Source of the DNA: Bacteroidota bacterium
GTDB lineage: Bacteria; Bacteroidota; Bacteroidia; Flavobacteriales_F; PHOS-HE28
Assembly: GCA_963169595.1 (NCBI GenBank)
Contig: CAUJFM010000108.1
Span: 1 to 25,214 of the forward strand
DNA length: 25,214 bases
Direction of reading: 5' to 3'
A program made the position numbers and the translations under genes. Shown here one piece after another: positions 1 through 8,657 of the stretch. Every line of letters starts with the position of its first letter. Position 1 is the stretch's first letter. Below the pieces are notes generated by a model. The model worked only from the letters and a program-made list of their open reading frames with translations. It had not been told where the DNA came from and made no database searches.

Positions 1-1606
1 CAACACCCGTCACCGTGTAGGTGTAGGCACCTGGCGTCATCGTGGCCGGATCGTACTGGCCGCCCACCACCGCGCTCGGTCCGCTCCACGTACCACCCCC
101 TTGGGGCGTACCGCCCAGCTGCGCGAACAGGTCAATGGCCGCACCGTTGTCGCACACTGTGATGGACCCATCCGTGCCCGCGTTCGTCGCGGCGTTCTCC
201 GTTACGGTCACCGTCGCTGTCGCGTTCGTGCAAGGCGCAACGCCCGTCACCGTGTAGGTGTAGGCACCTGGCGTCATCGTGGCCGGATCGTACTGGCCGC
301 CCACCACCGCGCTCGGGCCGCTCCACGTACCACCCCCTTGGGGCGTACCGCCCAGCTGCGCGAACAGGTCAATGGCCGCACCGTTGTCGCACACCGTGAT
401 CGACCCATCCGTACCCGCGTTCGTGGCGGCGTTCTCCGTCACGGTCACCGTCGCTGTCGCGTTCGTGCAAGGCGCAACGCCGGTCACCGTGTAGGTGTAG
501 GCACCTGGGGTCATAGTGGCCGGGTCGTACTGACCACCCACCACCGCGCTCGGACCGCTCCACACGCCGCCCGCTTGGGGTGTGCCGCCCAACTGTGCGA
601 ACAGGTCGATCGCCGCACCGTCGTCGCATACCGTGATCGACCCGGCCATGCCCGCGTTCGTCGCAGCGTTCTCCGTTACGGTCACCGTCGCTGTCGCGTT
701 CGTGCAAGGCGCCACGCTCGTCACCGTGTAGGTGTAGGCACCTGGCGTCATCGTCGTCGGATCATACTGGCCTCCCACCACCGCACTTGGGCCACTCCAC
801 GCACCGCCGGCCTGGGGCGTGCCGCCAAGGCCCGTGGACAACGCCACCGAAGCACCATTGCTGCATACTGTCAACGTCCCGTTCGTACCAGCATTCGGGG
901 CGGCCGTTTCCGCAACGGTCACGGTCGCGGTAGCATTGGCACAAGGAGCCAACCCAGCAACGGTATACACATAAGCACCAGGCGCCATGGTGGCCGGGTT
1001 GTACTGGCCGCCCACCACCGCACTGGGGCCGCTCCACGTGCCACCCGCTTGGGGCGTGCCGCCGAGGCCAGTGGACAACGCCACCGCAGCACCATTGCTG
1101 CACAAGGTCAACGTCCCGTTCGTACCAGCGTTCGGGGCGGGATTCTCGGTCACCGTGACCGTGGCGGTGGAATTGGCGCAAGGGGCCACGCCGGTCACCG
1201 TGTACACATACGCACCGGGCGCCATAGTGGCCGGGTTGTACTGGCCCGCCACCACCGCACTGGGGCCGCTCCAGGCGCCGCCCGCTTGGGGTGTTCCGCC
1301 CAAGCCTGTTGCCAGGGCCAACGCAGCGCTGTTGCCGCAGAACGCCAGGGATCCGTTCGTGCCGGCGTTCGGCGCAGCATTCTCCGTCACGGTCACCGTG
1401 GAGGTCACGTTCGCACAGGGGGCCACACCCGTCACTGTGTAGGTGTAAATGCCCGGGGTCATCGTGGCCGGGGCATAGAGCCCGCCCACCACCGGGCTGG
1501 GACCGCTCCACGTGCCGCCGGCATCGGGCGTTCCTCCCAACTGGCCGATCAGCGCGACAGGGGCACCATTGCTGCACACGGTGAGCGTACCGTTCGTGCC
1601 TGCGTT
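1..1606 (-). repeat. Tandem array of 237-bp (79-residue) adhesin repeats
   Basis: Counting from residue N471, units occupy 1606-1370, 1369-1133, 1132-896, 895-659, 658-422, 421-185 and a partial unit from 184 to the edge. The spacing was checked by following one motif (cccgtcaccg and variants), which recurs at 6, 243, 480, 717, 954, 1191 and 1428, always 237 bases apart. Positions 1-237 and 238-474 differ at only about eight bases. Units farther from the edge are more diverged, and a degenerate unit lies at about 1607-1855. No unit changes the frame. Confidence 0.95.
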
Positions 1607-3016
1607 GGGCCCTCCGGCCGACGAAACGGTCACTGTGGCCGAGGCATTGTCACAGGCATTGCCCACCACATACGTATAGACACCGAACGCATCCACACCA
1701 GGGGTGAACAGGCCGCTATGCGAGGACCCATCCGGTGCGGTCCAGATACCACCTGCATCAGGGCTGCCCCCCAATTGGGCGAACAGGTTGATCGCCGCAC
1801 CGCCAGAGCAACTGGATACCGAGGCTGAAATTCCAGCATCAGGGACCGTTGGTGGTGGCTGCACAACGGTGATGAACACCGAACTGCTCACCACATTGGC
1901 GATCGGGCAGGCATTGTCGGTGGCCGTGACCAGCACGTTGGCTGGCGAAAAGGCCGGGTCAGGCGTCCAGCAAATGGTCGCCACCAAAGGATTGGTGCCG
2001 GACAAGGTGAACGTGGCGCCGGGCAGCTGTGCGGTCACGTTGGACACGGCCGTGATCACCGTGGCCGGATCGGGATCGGAGAACGGCAGGTCCACACAGA
2101 ACGGGATGCCGTCACACACCTCGATCGTGCTTGCTCCGGTGATCAGCCCACCGTTCGCATTGTTCAATCCCGTTGTGGATGGAGGCGGATCGTTGCAGTT
2201 CTGCACCACGATCATCACATCACGAAGGACGGTCCCGATCAGCACCCCGCTCGCATTGTAGGTGGCCACCTCCACCACGATGGCGTAATTGCCCGTGACC
2301 GTTGGGGTGAAGCTCAGCTGGCCGGAGGTCGGATCGATGGTGATGCCGGGAATGGGCTCCGCACCGCTGTACCCCGGTTCATAGTCCAGGGGCCCCAGCA
2401 GCGGAGACACCGTTTGCCCTTCCACCAGGGAGAAGACCATGGTGTTGCCGTTCGCATCCGTGGCCCCGAGGTTGTAGTTCACGGGCTGATTGACACAGAA
2501 GAACGGAATGGTGTTCTCCGCGAACGCCGGACTTTGGTCGCAGAGCCCACCGGCATTGTTCAGCGTGGCCTCCAGGTAGATGCCAGGCGTGCCCTGGACG
2601 TTCTGCAGGTCGTTGCGGCAGCAGATGTCCCAAGCGATCGTCCAGAAATTGCAGGGCGAAAGGAAGAGGGTGGTCTGGAACGTATAATGGGTGAACCCGG
2701 GCAGGGCGCCTCCGTTGCAGGTACTGTTGGCCAGGCTTCCCGGACACAATTGGGAAACTTCCTCACTACTGACCTGCGGAATGTTCGTCAGCGTAAAACT
2801 GACACCGCAACTATTGGTGAAGGTCAGGTCCTGCGAGGTGATGGCCACCCCTGAACAATCCAGGAAAACGTCCAGACTGATCTGGTACATGTTCCCACCC
2901 AGGCACTCGTAAGTGATGCTTCCACCTGAATAGTGGGCGGCCTGCAAGGGCCCCATGGAGAAGAGGAACGCCAGCAGAACGAGGACGGCCGAGAACGTTC
3001 GACGGAGGGCGGACAT
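1..3016 (-). CDS. Giant repeat-rich surface adhesin, N-terminal part (3' end outside window)
   Basis: An uninterrupted reading frame starts at the ATG at 3016 and is still open at the left edge (1005 codons). Residues 1-26 form a signal peptide (hydrophobic core VLVLLAFLF, then ALQ-type end before AAHYSGG). Residues about 27-200 are a cysteine-containing beta-rich head (for example TNSCGVSF, AWDICCRND). Residues about 200-385 look like cadherin/Ig-type beta modules (DPTSGQLSFTPTVTGNY, CWTPDPAFSP). From about residue 388 there is one degenerate unit and then 79-residue repeats with the signature GGTPQAGGxWSGPS...GxYTYTVTGVAPC, of which six are complete and a seventh is cut by the edge. Such architecture is typical of very large Bacteroidota proteins that end in a gliding-motility/T9SS C-terminal domain; that end is not visible here. 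The role is inferred to be adhesion or matrix formation. The partner, ligand and total length cannot be stated. Confidence 0.9.
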   Translation of the reverse strand, partial: MSALRRTFSAVLVLLAFLFSMGPLQAAHYSGGSITYECLGGNMYQISLDVFLDCSGVAITSQDLTFTNSCGVSFTLTNIPQVSSEEVSQLCPGSLANSTCNGGALPGFTHYTFQTTLFLSPCNFWTIAWDICCRNDLQNVQGTPGIYLEATLNNAGGLCDQSPAFAENTIPFFCVNQPVNYNLGATDANGNTMVFSLVEGQTVSPLLGPLDYEPGYSGAEPIPGITIDPTSGQLSFTPTVTGNYAIVVEVATYNASGVLIGTVLRDVMIVVQNCNDPPPSTTGLNNANGGLITGASTIEVCDGIPFCVDLPFSDPDPATVITAVSNVTAQLPGATFTLSGTNPLVATICWTPDPAFSPANVLVTATDNACPIANVVSSSVFITVVQPPPTVPDAGISASVSSCSGGAAINLFAQLGGSPDAGGIWTAPDGSSHSGLFTPGVDAFGVYTYVVGNACDNASATVTVSSAGGPNAGTNGTLTVCSNGAPVALIGQLGGTPDAGGTWSGPSPVVGGLYAPATMTPGIYTYTVTGVAPCANVTSTVTVTENAAPNAGTNGSLAFCGNSAALALATGLGGTPQAGGAWSGPSAVVAGQYNPATMAPGAYVYTVTGVAPCANSTATVTVTENPAPNAGTNGTLTLCSNGAAVALSTGLGGTPQAGGTWSGPSAVVGGQYNPATMAPGAYVYTVAGLAPCANATATVTVAETAAPNAGTNGTLTVCSNGASVALSTGLGGTPQAGGAWSGPSAVVGGQYDPTTMTPGAYTYTVTSVAPCTNATATVTVTENAATNAGMAGSITVCDDGAAIDLFAQLGGTPQAGGVWSGPSAVVGGQYDPATMTPGAYTYTVTGVAPCTNATATVTVTENAATNAGTDGSITVCDNGAAIDLFAQLGGTPQGGGTWSGPSAVVGGQYDPATMTPGAYTYTVTGVAPCTNATATVTVTENAATNAGTDGSITVCDNGAAIDLFAQLGGTPQGGGTWSGPSAVVGGQYDPATMTPGAYTYTVTGV

Positions 3017-3053
3017 GGTCAGGACCGGTTCGGCCAGCAGCTGCAACAGCCTT

Positions 3054-3085
3054 CAAAAATACATCACGGGCCATCCCTCTGACAA
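3054..3085 (-). promoter_or_regulatory. Bacteroidota-type promoter of the adhesin gene
   Basis: On the minus strand 3054-3061 reads TATTTTTG, a full match to the Bacteroidota -7 box TAnnTTTG. A TTG at 3083-3085 lies 21 bases upstream and fits the -33 element. The adhesin start codon is 37 bases downstream. This is the only promoter in the window for which both elements are readily seen. Confidence 0.6.
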
Positions 3086-3086
3086 C

Positions 3087-3113
3087 CAGCCAGCTTCAGA
3101 AGTTGCCTGGCTG
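3087..3113. promoter_or_regulatory. Inverted repeat in divergent promoter region (candidate operator)
   Basis: CAGCCAG at 3087-3093 is exactly complementary to CTGGCTG at 3107-3113, with a 13-base interior that itself contains CTTC-A-GAAG. It begins one base beyond the -33 TTG of the adhesin promoter. A second small dyad, TGTTAACA at 3142-3149, flanked by ATCTG (3139-3143) and CAGAT (3152-3156), lies further towards the TonB receptor gene. Use as regulator sites is inference from position. The rest of the 285-base gap 3017-3301 shows no reading frame or RNA that I can support. Confidence 0.35.
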
Positions 3114-3193
3114 AAAAGTGGCCGCGACACCTCGTCCGATCTGTTAACATGCAGATAGCCTTCCCTGAACATCCACCGATCGCGACATCCGCT

Positions 3194-3201
3194 TAATTTT
3201 G
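3194..3201 (+). promoter_or_regulatory. -7 box of the TonB receptor operon
   Basis: TAATTTTG matches TAnnTTTG exactly. No convincing -33 TTG was found at the expected distance. The preferred start codon (3302) is 100 bases downstream, so the transcript would have a long leader, unlike most genes here. Confidence 0.45.
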
Positions 3202-3301
3202 GCGGCCCTACGCGCAGCGCCTGTGTGCGGACCATGAGCATGGAAGCATGCCAGGGCCTGGAGTACTAGAGGGCGTGTTCACGGCAGGGACCTATTTCAC
3301 C

Positions 3302-5893
3302 ATGCCCCATCGTGCCTTGCCGCCCGTGCCTCGCCAGCTGACCGAGCTTCGCCGGCCCCTCTTCCTGAGCGCCCTGCTGGTCTCGACCCTGCTCCCGGCC
3401 CAGATCGACACCACCCTGGCCACCAAGCCGGACACCACCCGCCAGGAACAGCCCCAGCTGCCCGTGTTCACCATCACGGCCGACGACCTCGATGCCGAGC
3501 TGGGTGCCCAGGACATTTCCGGCATCCTGCAATCCTCGCGGGACATCTACACCTCCACCGCAGGCTTCAGCTTCGGCTCCGCCCGGTACCGCATCCGTGG
3601 CTACGATTCGCGGAACACCCAGGTGAGCATCAATGGCGTGTTCGTCAATGACATGGAATCCGGATGGGCCACCTGGAGCCAGTGGGCCGGCCTGAACGAT
3701 GTGACGCGTTACATGGAGGTCCGCACGGGGGTCTCGCCCTCCCGGTACAACTTCGGCGGACTGGGCGGATACACGGACATCAACGTGCGCGCCAGCTCCC
3801 TGCGGAAGGGCATCCGGGTCTCCTACGCCTCCGCCAACCGGGCCTACCGGAACCGACTGATGTTCACGGCATCCACGGGCATGCGGAAGGATGGTTGGGC
3901 GTTCAGCTTCTCCGGATCACGGCGGTGGGCCGAAGAAGGCTATGTGGAAGGCACCAGCTTCGATGCCTGGGCCTATTTCCTGTCAGCTGAAAAGAAGATC
4001 AACGACAAGCACAGCCTGAGCTTCACCGCGTTCGGTGCTCCCATCGTGCAGGGGCGCCAGGGGGTGGCCATCCAGGAAGCCTATGACCTGGCAGGCACCA
4101 ACTACTACAACCCCAACTGGGGCTACCAGAACGGTGAGAAGCGGAACGCGCGGATGAGCTTCGACCACAAGCCGGTCCTCATGCTCTCCCACCGGTATAA
4201 GCCGGACGCCAATACGAATTGGAACACCACGCTCTATTACACCTTCGGTCGTGACGGCCTTACCGGCATGCAATGGTTCGATGCGCAGGACCCCCGCCCG
4301 GACTATTACCGCTACCTGCCCAGCTACTACATGCCCTCGCTCTCGGTGAACGGCCAGAACGATCCCATGATGGCCGCGCGGCTCACCTCGGAATGGCAGA
4401 ACGACGTGAACCGTCGCCAGATCAACTGGGACCAGCTCTACTTCGCCAACGGCAAGAACCTGTACACCGTGCAGAACGCCAACGGGATCGCGGGCAACAA
4501 TGTGACCGGGAACCGCAGCAAGTACATCCTGGAGGAACAGCGTGCGGACCCCACCCGAATCGGGATCAATTCGGTCTACGACAAGGCCCTGGCCAACAAT
4601 GTGCACGTGACCTACGGCGCCAGCTTCCATCGCCAGAAGACGCATTACTTCAAGGTGATCGACGACCTGCTGGGCGGTGACTTCTGGGTGGACGTGGACC
4701 AGTTCGCCGAGCGCGATTTCAATGACTCCCTCACCGCACAGAACGATCTGGACCAGATCAACAAGGTGGTGCGCGAAGGGGACATGTTCGGCTACGACTT
4801 CGACATCCATACCCGCTTGTACAATGCCTTTGGCCAGTACGAGAAGAAGTGGTCGCACCTGGAGGTCTACGGCGGCGCCGAGGTGACCTACACCTCCTTC
4901 TGGCGCGACAGCCGGCTGCGCAACGGCCGGTTCCCCGAACAGAGCTTCGGCACTTCCGAAATGCACAACTTCTTCACCTACGGATTGAAGGGAGGAGCGG
5001 TCGGCAAGCTTACGGGCCGCCACTTCATCAGTGCCAACGTGGTGTGGATGACCCGTCCGCCGATCCCGCGCACGGCCTTCATCTCCCCCCGCACCCGCGG
5101 TGAAGTGATCGACGGGCTGACCACCGAGAAGATCTGGTCGGGCGACCTGAACTACATCGTGCGGTCGCCCCGCCTGAAAGGCCGCGCCACCGTCTACTAC
5201 ACGCGCATGTCCGATGGCCTGTGGTCGCGCAGCTTCTACCACGATGAGTACCGCACGCTGGTGAACTACACCATGACCGGCGTGGACCAGGTGCACCAGG
5301 GCGTGGAACTGGGATTGGAGGCCAAATTGAGCGCCACCTGGTCGGCAACGGCCGTGCTGGGCACGGGGGATTTCCGCTATGCCTCACGCCCCGAGGCGAC
5401 CATCACGCGGGACAACAACCCCGAGGTGTTCGATGCGGGCCGCACCGTGTACTGGGAGAACTACAAGGTGGGCGGCATGCCCCAGACCGCGGCTTCGTTG
5501 GGTGTGCGCTACAATTCGCCCAAGTTCTGGTTCGCCGGGGTGAATGCGAACTACTTCGATGACATGTACCTGGACCCCAACCCGGACCGCCGCACGGCCG
5601 AGGCCATCGGCAATTACGTGGAAAGCGACCCCCAGGTGGCCCTCCTCACGGACCAGACCAAGCTGGACCCCGGCGTCACGGTGGACCTGTTCCTGGGCAA
5701 GTCGTGGATGATCAAGCGCCAGTACCGCGTGGCCGTGAACGCCACCATCAGCAACCTGCTCAACAACACCGACCTCCGCGTGGGCGGCTTCGAACAGTCC
5801 CGGTACGACCGGACCGATGCGAACCGTTTCCCGCCGAAGTACAGCTATCTCTTCGGCCGGAACTACTTCGCGATGGTGACCTTCAGCTTCTGA
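3302..5893 (+). CDS. TonB-dependent outer-membrane receptor (nuclease/DUF5689-associated)
   Basis: This 863-residue protein is an outer-membrane 22-strand receptor of the TonB-dependent family. The start at 3302 was preferred over the in-frame ATG at 3248 because it places a signal peptide at the N-terminus (hydrophobic FLSALLVSTLLPA, then Q). A TonB-box-like LPVFTITADD follows at about residues 53-62. The plug domain covers about residues 60-180 (RYRIRGYDSRNTQVSINGV, then GGLGGYTDINVRAS). The rest is barrel, ending in the aromatic sequence AMVTFSF expected of a BAM substrate. There is no N-terminal carboxypeptidase-like regulatory domain, unlike the receptor at 22174-24447. It is the first gene of an operon; only seven bases separate it from the DUF5689 lipoprotein gene. 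The substrate is unknown. The neighbours suggest nucleic-acid fragments or phosphate esters. Confidence 0.92.
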   Translation: MPHRALPPVPRQLTELRRPLFLSALLVSTLLPAQIDTTLATKPDTTRQEQPQLPVFTITADDLDAELGAQDISGILQSSRDIYTSTAGFSFGSARYRIRGYDSRNTQVSINGVFVNDMESGWATWSQWAGLNDVTRYMEVRTGVSPSRYNFGGLGGYTDINVRASSLRKGIRVSYASANRAYRNRLMFTASTGMRKDGWAFSFSGSRRWAEEGYVEGTSFDAWAYFLSAEKKINDKHSLSFTAFGAPIVQGRQGVAIQEAYDLAGTNYYNPNWGYQNGEKRNARMSFDHKPVLMLSHRYKPDANTNWNTTLYYTFGRDGLTGMQWFDAQDPRPDYYRYLPSYYMPSLSVNGQNDPMMAARLTSEWQNDVNRRQINWDQLYFANGKNLYTVQNANGIAGNNVTGNRSKYILEEQRADPTRIGINSVYDKALANNVHVTYGASFHRQKTHYFKVIDDLLGGDFWVDVDQFAERDFNDSLTAQNDLDQINKVVREGDMFGYDFDIHTRLYNAFGQYEKKWSHLEVYGGAEVTYTSFWRDSRLRNGRFPEQSFGTSEMHNFFTYGLKGGAVGKLTGRHFISANVVWMTRPPIPRTAFISPRTRGEVIDGLTTEKIWSGDLNYIVRSPRLKGRATVYYTRMSDGLWSRSFYHDEYRTLVNYTMTGVDQVHQGVELGLEAKLSATWSATAVLGTGDFRYASRPEATITRDNNPEVFDAGRTVYWENYKVGGMPQTAASLGVRYNSPKFWFAGVNANYFDDMYLDPNPDRRTAEAIGNYVESDPQVALLTDQTKLDPGVTVDLFLGKSWMIKRQYRVAVNATISNLLNNTDLRVGGFEQSRYDRTDANRFPPKYSYLFGRNYFAMVTFSF

Positions 5894-5900
5894 CCCCCCG

Positions 5901-7220
5901 ATGTCCAAACGCCTTTCTTCCTTCATGAACTTCCGCTCCACCCTCGCCATCCTGACCCTGGTCGTGCTGGCCGCCGCCTGTAAAAAGGAATTCGACGAGC
6001 CGCCCGTACGCACCCTGCCCACCGGCCAGGTGCTCACCGTGGCGCAGCTGCGCGGCCTCTTCACCGGATCCCCCATCCGTTTCCGGGGCGACAGTTCGGT
6101 GTTCGCCGTGGTGACCGCCGACGAACAGAGCGGCAACCTGTACAAGAACGTCTACATCCAGGACCACACGGGCGCCATCGTCATGCGCCTGGTGAACCCC
6201 GGAGGCCTGTATCAGGGTGACAGCATCCGCATCTACCTGGCCGGCACCACGCTGAGCAGCTACCAGAACCTGCTCCAGCTGGACAGTGTGAACGTGGACA
6301 ACAATGTGGTGAAGCAGGCCACGCTGGTGCCCAAGCAACCGACGACCGTCACCATCGCCCAGCTGAACCAGACCTACACCCCGGCATGGACCAACCCCTG
6401 GCAGGCCAAGTTGATCCGCATCGAGGGCGTGGAGTTCATCCAATCCGAACTGGGCACCACCTATGCCGATGCCGTGAACCAGGAGACGGTGAACAAGACC
6501 CTGTCCGACTGCACCAACAACATCCTGGTGCGCAACAGCGGCTACGCCAACTTCGCCAGCCAACAGCTGCCCACCGGCAACGGCAGCTTTGTGGGTGTGG
6601 TGGGGCAGTTCGGGGATGACATGCAGCTGTTCATCCGCAACATCAACGAGGTGCAGCTCACGGGCGACCGTTGCGACCCCATCCCAGAGCCCTGTCCGCC
6701 CACCACGAACGTAGCCGAGGATTTCGCGTCCGGCACCTCGAACGTGGACCTTTCCCTGGAATGCTGGTTCAATGTATCCACGGCCGGCAGCCGGGTGTGG
6801 CGTGGCTACAGTGATGCGGGCCAGATCTGCGCGCAGGCCACCGCCTTCCAGAGCAGCAGTCCCTCCGATGTGGCCTGGCTCATCAGCCCCACGCTCCAGT
6901 TCACCCCCGGCATGAGCCTCTCCATGCGCACCCAGTATGCTTTCTGGGTGAACGGCCAGGTGCCCTTCAAGGCCTTCGTGAGCACGAATTTCAACGGCAC
7001 CAACACGGCCACCGCCAACTGGACGGAGATTACCGGCGCCACTTTCGCCAACTCGCCGACGCACAACTTCAACACCTGGGTGCCCTCGGGACAGATCCCG
7101 CTGGACGGCTTCCTGCCAGATGGCTACACCGGCAGCTTCGTGGTCGCCTTCCGCTACACGGGTTCGGGGCCCAATGGGCAGACCACCAACTACCGCATCG
7201 ATGACGTGGTGATCCAGTGA
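5901..7220 (+). CDS. DUF5689 surface lipoprotein with jelly-roll C-terminal domain
   Basis: A 439-residue lipoprotein. The signal sequence ends in the lipobox LAAAC, with Cys27 as the acylated residue. The following KKEFDE is rich in charged residues, as in Bacteroidota surface-export signals. An alternative start at 5925 would give the same mature protein. Residues about 40-260 match the DUF5689 pattern (VLTVAQLRGLF, then a beta-rich core with NVYIQDHTGAIVMRL and GDSIRIYLAGT, which resembles an OB-fold). Residues about 275-439 start at EDFASGTSNVDLSLECWFN and end at NYRIDDVVIQ, typical of choice-of-anchor J/cleaved-adhesin type jelly rolls. Its place directly after a TonB receptor gene suggests a surface partner that hands substrate to the receptor, as SusD does for SusC; this is inference. 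Its stop codon overlaps the region just before the next gene. Confidence 0.82.
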   Translation: MSKRLSSFMNFRSTLAILTLVVLAAACKKEFDEPPVRTLPTGQVLTVAQLRGLFTGSPIRFRGDSSVFAVVTADEQSGNLYKNVYIQDHTGAIVMRLVNPGGLYQGDSIRIYLAGTTLSSYQNLLQLDSVNVDNNVVKQATLVPKQPTTVTIAQLNQTYTPAWTNPWQAKLIRIEGVEFIQSELGTTYADAVNQETVNKTLSDCTNNILVRNSGYANFASQQLPTGNGSFVGVVGQFGDDMQLFIRNINEVQLTGDRCDPIPEPCPPTTNVAEDFASGTSNVDLSLECWFNVSTAGSRVWRGYSDAGQICAQATAFQSSSPSDVAWLISPTLQFTPGMSLSMRTQYAFWVNGQVPFKAFVSTNFNGTNTATANWTEITGATFANSPTHNFNTWVPSGQIPLDGFLPDGYTGSFVVAFRYTGSGPNGQTTNYRIDDVVIQ

Positions 7221-7255
7221 CCACGTTGCGTAACTTCAAACCAAATCCCCCAACG

Positions 7256-8590
7256 ATGATGAAACACATTACCCTGGCAGCGATGGCGCTCCTGGGCGGC
7301 CTTACGGCCGTGGCCCAGGTGAACATCGACAGCGAATTCACCGACTGGACCGGTACCACCCCCGATGGTTGGGTGGGCACCAAGACGAACCTGGCCGCCG
7401 ATGCGATCACCCCGGTGGTGGAGAACGAGGACACCATCGCTGTGCGCCTCGTGAACACGACCACCTCCCATCGGCGCTTCACCACACAGCCTCAGTCCGT
7501 GACGAACGGGGAGGCCTATGACATCACGTTCTGGGTTCGCGGCCAGGGTGATATCCGCACCGGCCTGTTCGATGAGCGGTCGACCGGATCGGGTTACTCG
7601 GCCTACAATTCCTGGGTGTCGGTGAACACCACCACCTGGGAGCAGCACACCCAAACGGTGGTGGTGGCCAACACCAGCGCCGCAGCCGAGTTCATCCTTT
7701 CGGTGAACGCCACGGCCGAGTCCGGCGTGGAAGTGGACCGTGTGACCATCGCCATTGGCACCGTGGAGCCTCCCACGGAGGCCACGATCGCCGAGATCCA
7801 GGAGAGCACCGCCCCCGATGGCGCCTCACCGCTGGTGGGCACGGTGGTGGCCACCCAGGGCACCGTGTCGGCCCTGAACGGCACGAGCGGTTTCTTCCTG
7901 CAGGACGGTACCGGCCCCTGGACCGGCATCTATGTGTTCACCGCACCCGGTTCGCTCGCGATCGGTGACGCCATCACCCTGACGGCCACCGTGGCGGAGT
8001 TCAATGGCCAGACCCAACTGACCAACATCTCCACCATCACCACGGTGAGCAGCGGCAACGCACTGCCCACCACCGACATCAGCACGGCCGACGCGAACAC
8101 CGAACCCTACGAAAGCGTGCTGGTGCGTGTGATCAACGCCACCTGCACCGCCCAGGGCTCCTTCGGCCAGTTCACGGTGAACGATGGCAGCGGTGCCGTG
8201 CTCGTGGACGATGTGATCTATGCGCACCCCTTTAATGTGGGCACGGTCTACAACATCACCGGAGTGCTGCAGTACGCCTTCAACGAGTGGCGTATCCTGC
8301 CCCGCTTCGTGGCCGATGTGGAGCTGTTCAACAGCGTGGCCGAAGCCGGTGCCGCCCTGGTGCGTTGCTACCCGAACCCCGCCACCGACATGCTCGTGAT
8401 CGAGAACCTGACCCCTGGTCAAGGCATCGGGCTGCGCCTGATGGATGCCCAGGGCCGCATCGTGGAAAGCACCACCCTCACCAGTGACCGCCACATGATG
8501 AACGTGACGGGCCTGCCTGCGGGTATCTACACGGTGGCCCTCCGCACGGCTGCCGGCGAGCAGCATGCCCGCATCGTGGTGAGCCACTGA
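7256..8590 (+). CDS. T9SS-sorted protein with carbohydrate-binding-like and nuclease-type OB-fold domains
   Basis: A 444-residue secreted protein. The start at 7256 gives a clean signal peptide (MALLGGLTAVA then Q). An upstream in-frame GTG at 7217 overlaps the previous stop and is less likely. Residues about 22-165 resemble a CBM4/9-like beta-sandwich (DITFWVRGQGDIRTGLFDE, VNTTTWEQHTQTVVV). Residues about 176-360 resemble the OB-fold seen in extracellular nucleases of the YhcR/ExeM type (TIAEIQEST, LVGTVVATQGTVSAL, GFFLQDGTGPWTGIYVF, GDAITLTATVAEF). Residues about 370-444 are a T9SS type A sorting domain (CYPNPATDMLVIENL, GLPAGIYTVALRT). No catalytic nuclease domain is present, and the protein ends at the sorting domain. 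It probably binds nucleic acid or another polymer on the cell surface. The catalytic partner may be the convergent gene at 8658-9716. Confidence 0.82.
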   Translation: MMKHITLAAMALLGGLTAVAQVNIDSEFTDWTGTTPDGWVGTKTNLAADAITPVVENEDTIAVRLVNTTTSHRRFTTQPQSVTNGEAYDITFWVRGQGDIRTGLFDERSTGSGYSAYNSWVSVNTTTWEQHTQTVVVANTSAAAEFILSVNATAESGVEVDRVTIAIGTVEPPTEATIAEIQESTAPDGASPLVGTVVATQGTVSALNGTSGFFLQDGTGPWTGIYVFTAPGSLAIGDAITLTATVAEFNGQTQLTNISTITTVSSGNALPTTDISTADANTEPYESVLVRVINATCTAQGSFGQFTVNDGSGAVLVDDVIYAHPFNVGTVYNITGVLQYAFNEWRILPRFVADVELFNSVAEAGAALVRCYPNPATDMLVIENLTPGQGIGLRLMDAQGRIVESTTLTSDRHMMNVTGLPAGIYTVALRTAAGEQHARIVVSH

Positions 8591-8603
8591 GCCGGACCGA
8601 ACG

Positions 8604-8643
8604 GAATGAAGAAGCCCCGCAGTGATGCGGGGCTTCTTCATTC
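8604..8643. terminator. Bidirectional hairpin terminator
   Basis: The 17-base arm 8604-8620 is perfectly complementary to 8627-8643, with the six-base loop AGTGAT. The arm has a GCCCCGC core and a GAATGAAGA outer part, so on either strand the 3' arm ends TTCTTCATTC, which is U-rich in the RNA. It lies 13 bases after the stop of the OB-fold gene and 14 bases after that of the convergent nuclease gene, so it can end both transcripts. Confidence 0.88.
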
Positions 8644-8657
8644 GGGGCCATGGCGGA

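Noticed and set aside
1..1606. Periodic repeats as a possible CRISPR array or transposon array
   Set aside because: Units are directly adjacent, 237 bases long and in frame with the adhesin. There are no short repeats with unique spacers and no transposase or terminal inverted repeats.
101..1828. Long plus-strand open frame of 575 codons opposite the adhesin repeats
   Set aside because: It is the antisense of the repeat array: Arg/His-rich, periodic with the same 237 bases and without family motifs. The minus-strand frame has a signal peptide and clear protein repeats.
3248..3301. Upstream in-frame ATG of the first TonB receptor gene at 3248
   Set aside because: It would put 18 unrelated residues before the signal peptide. 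The ATG at 3302 gives a normal N-terminus.
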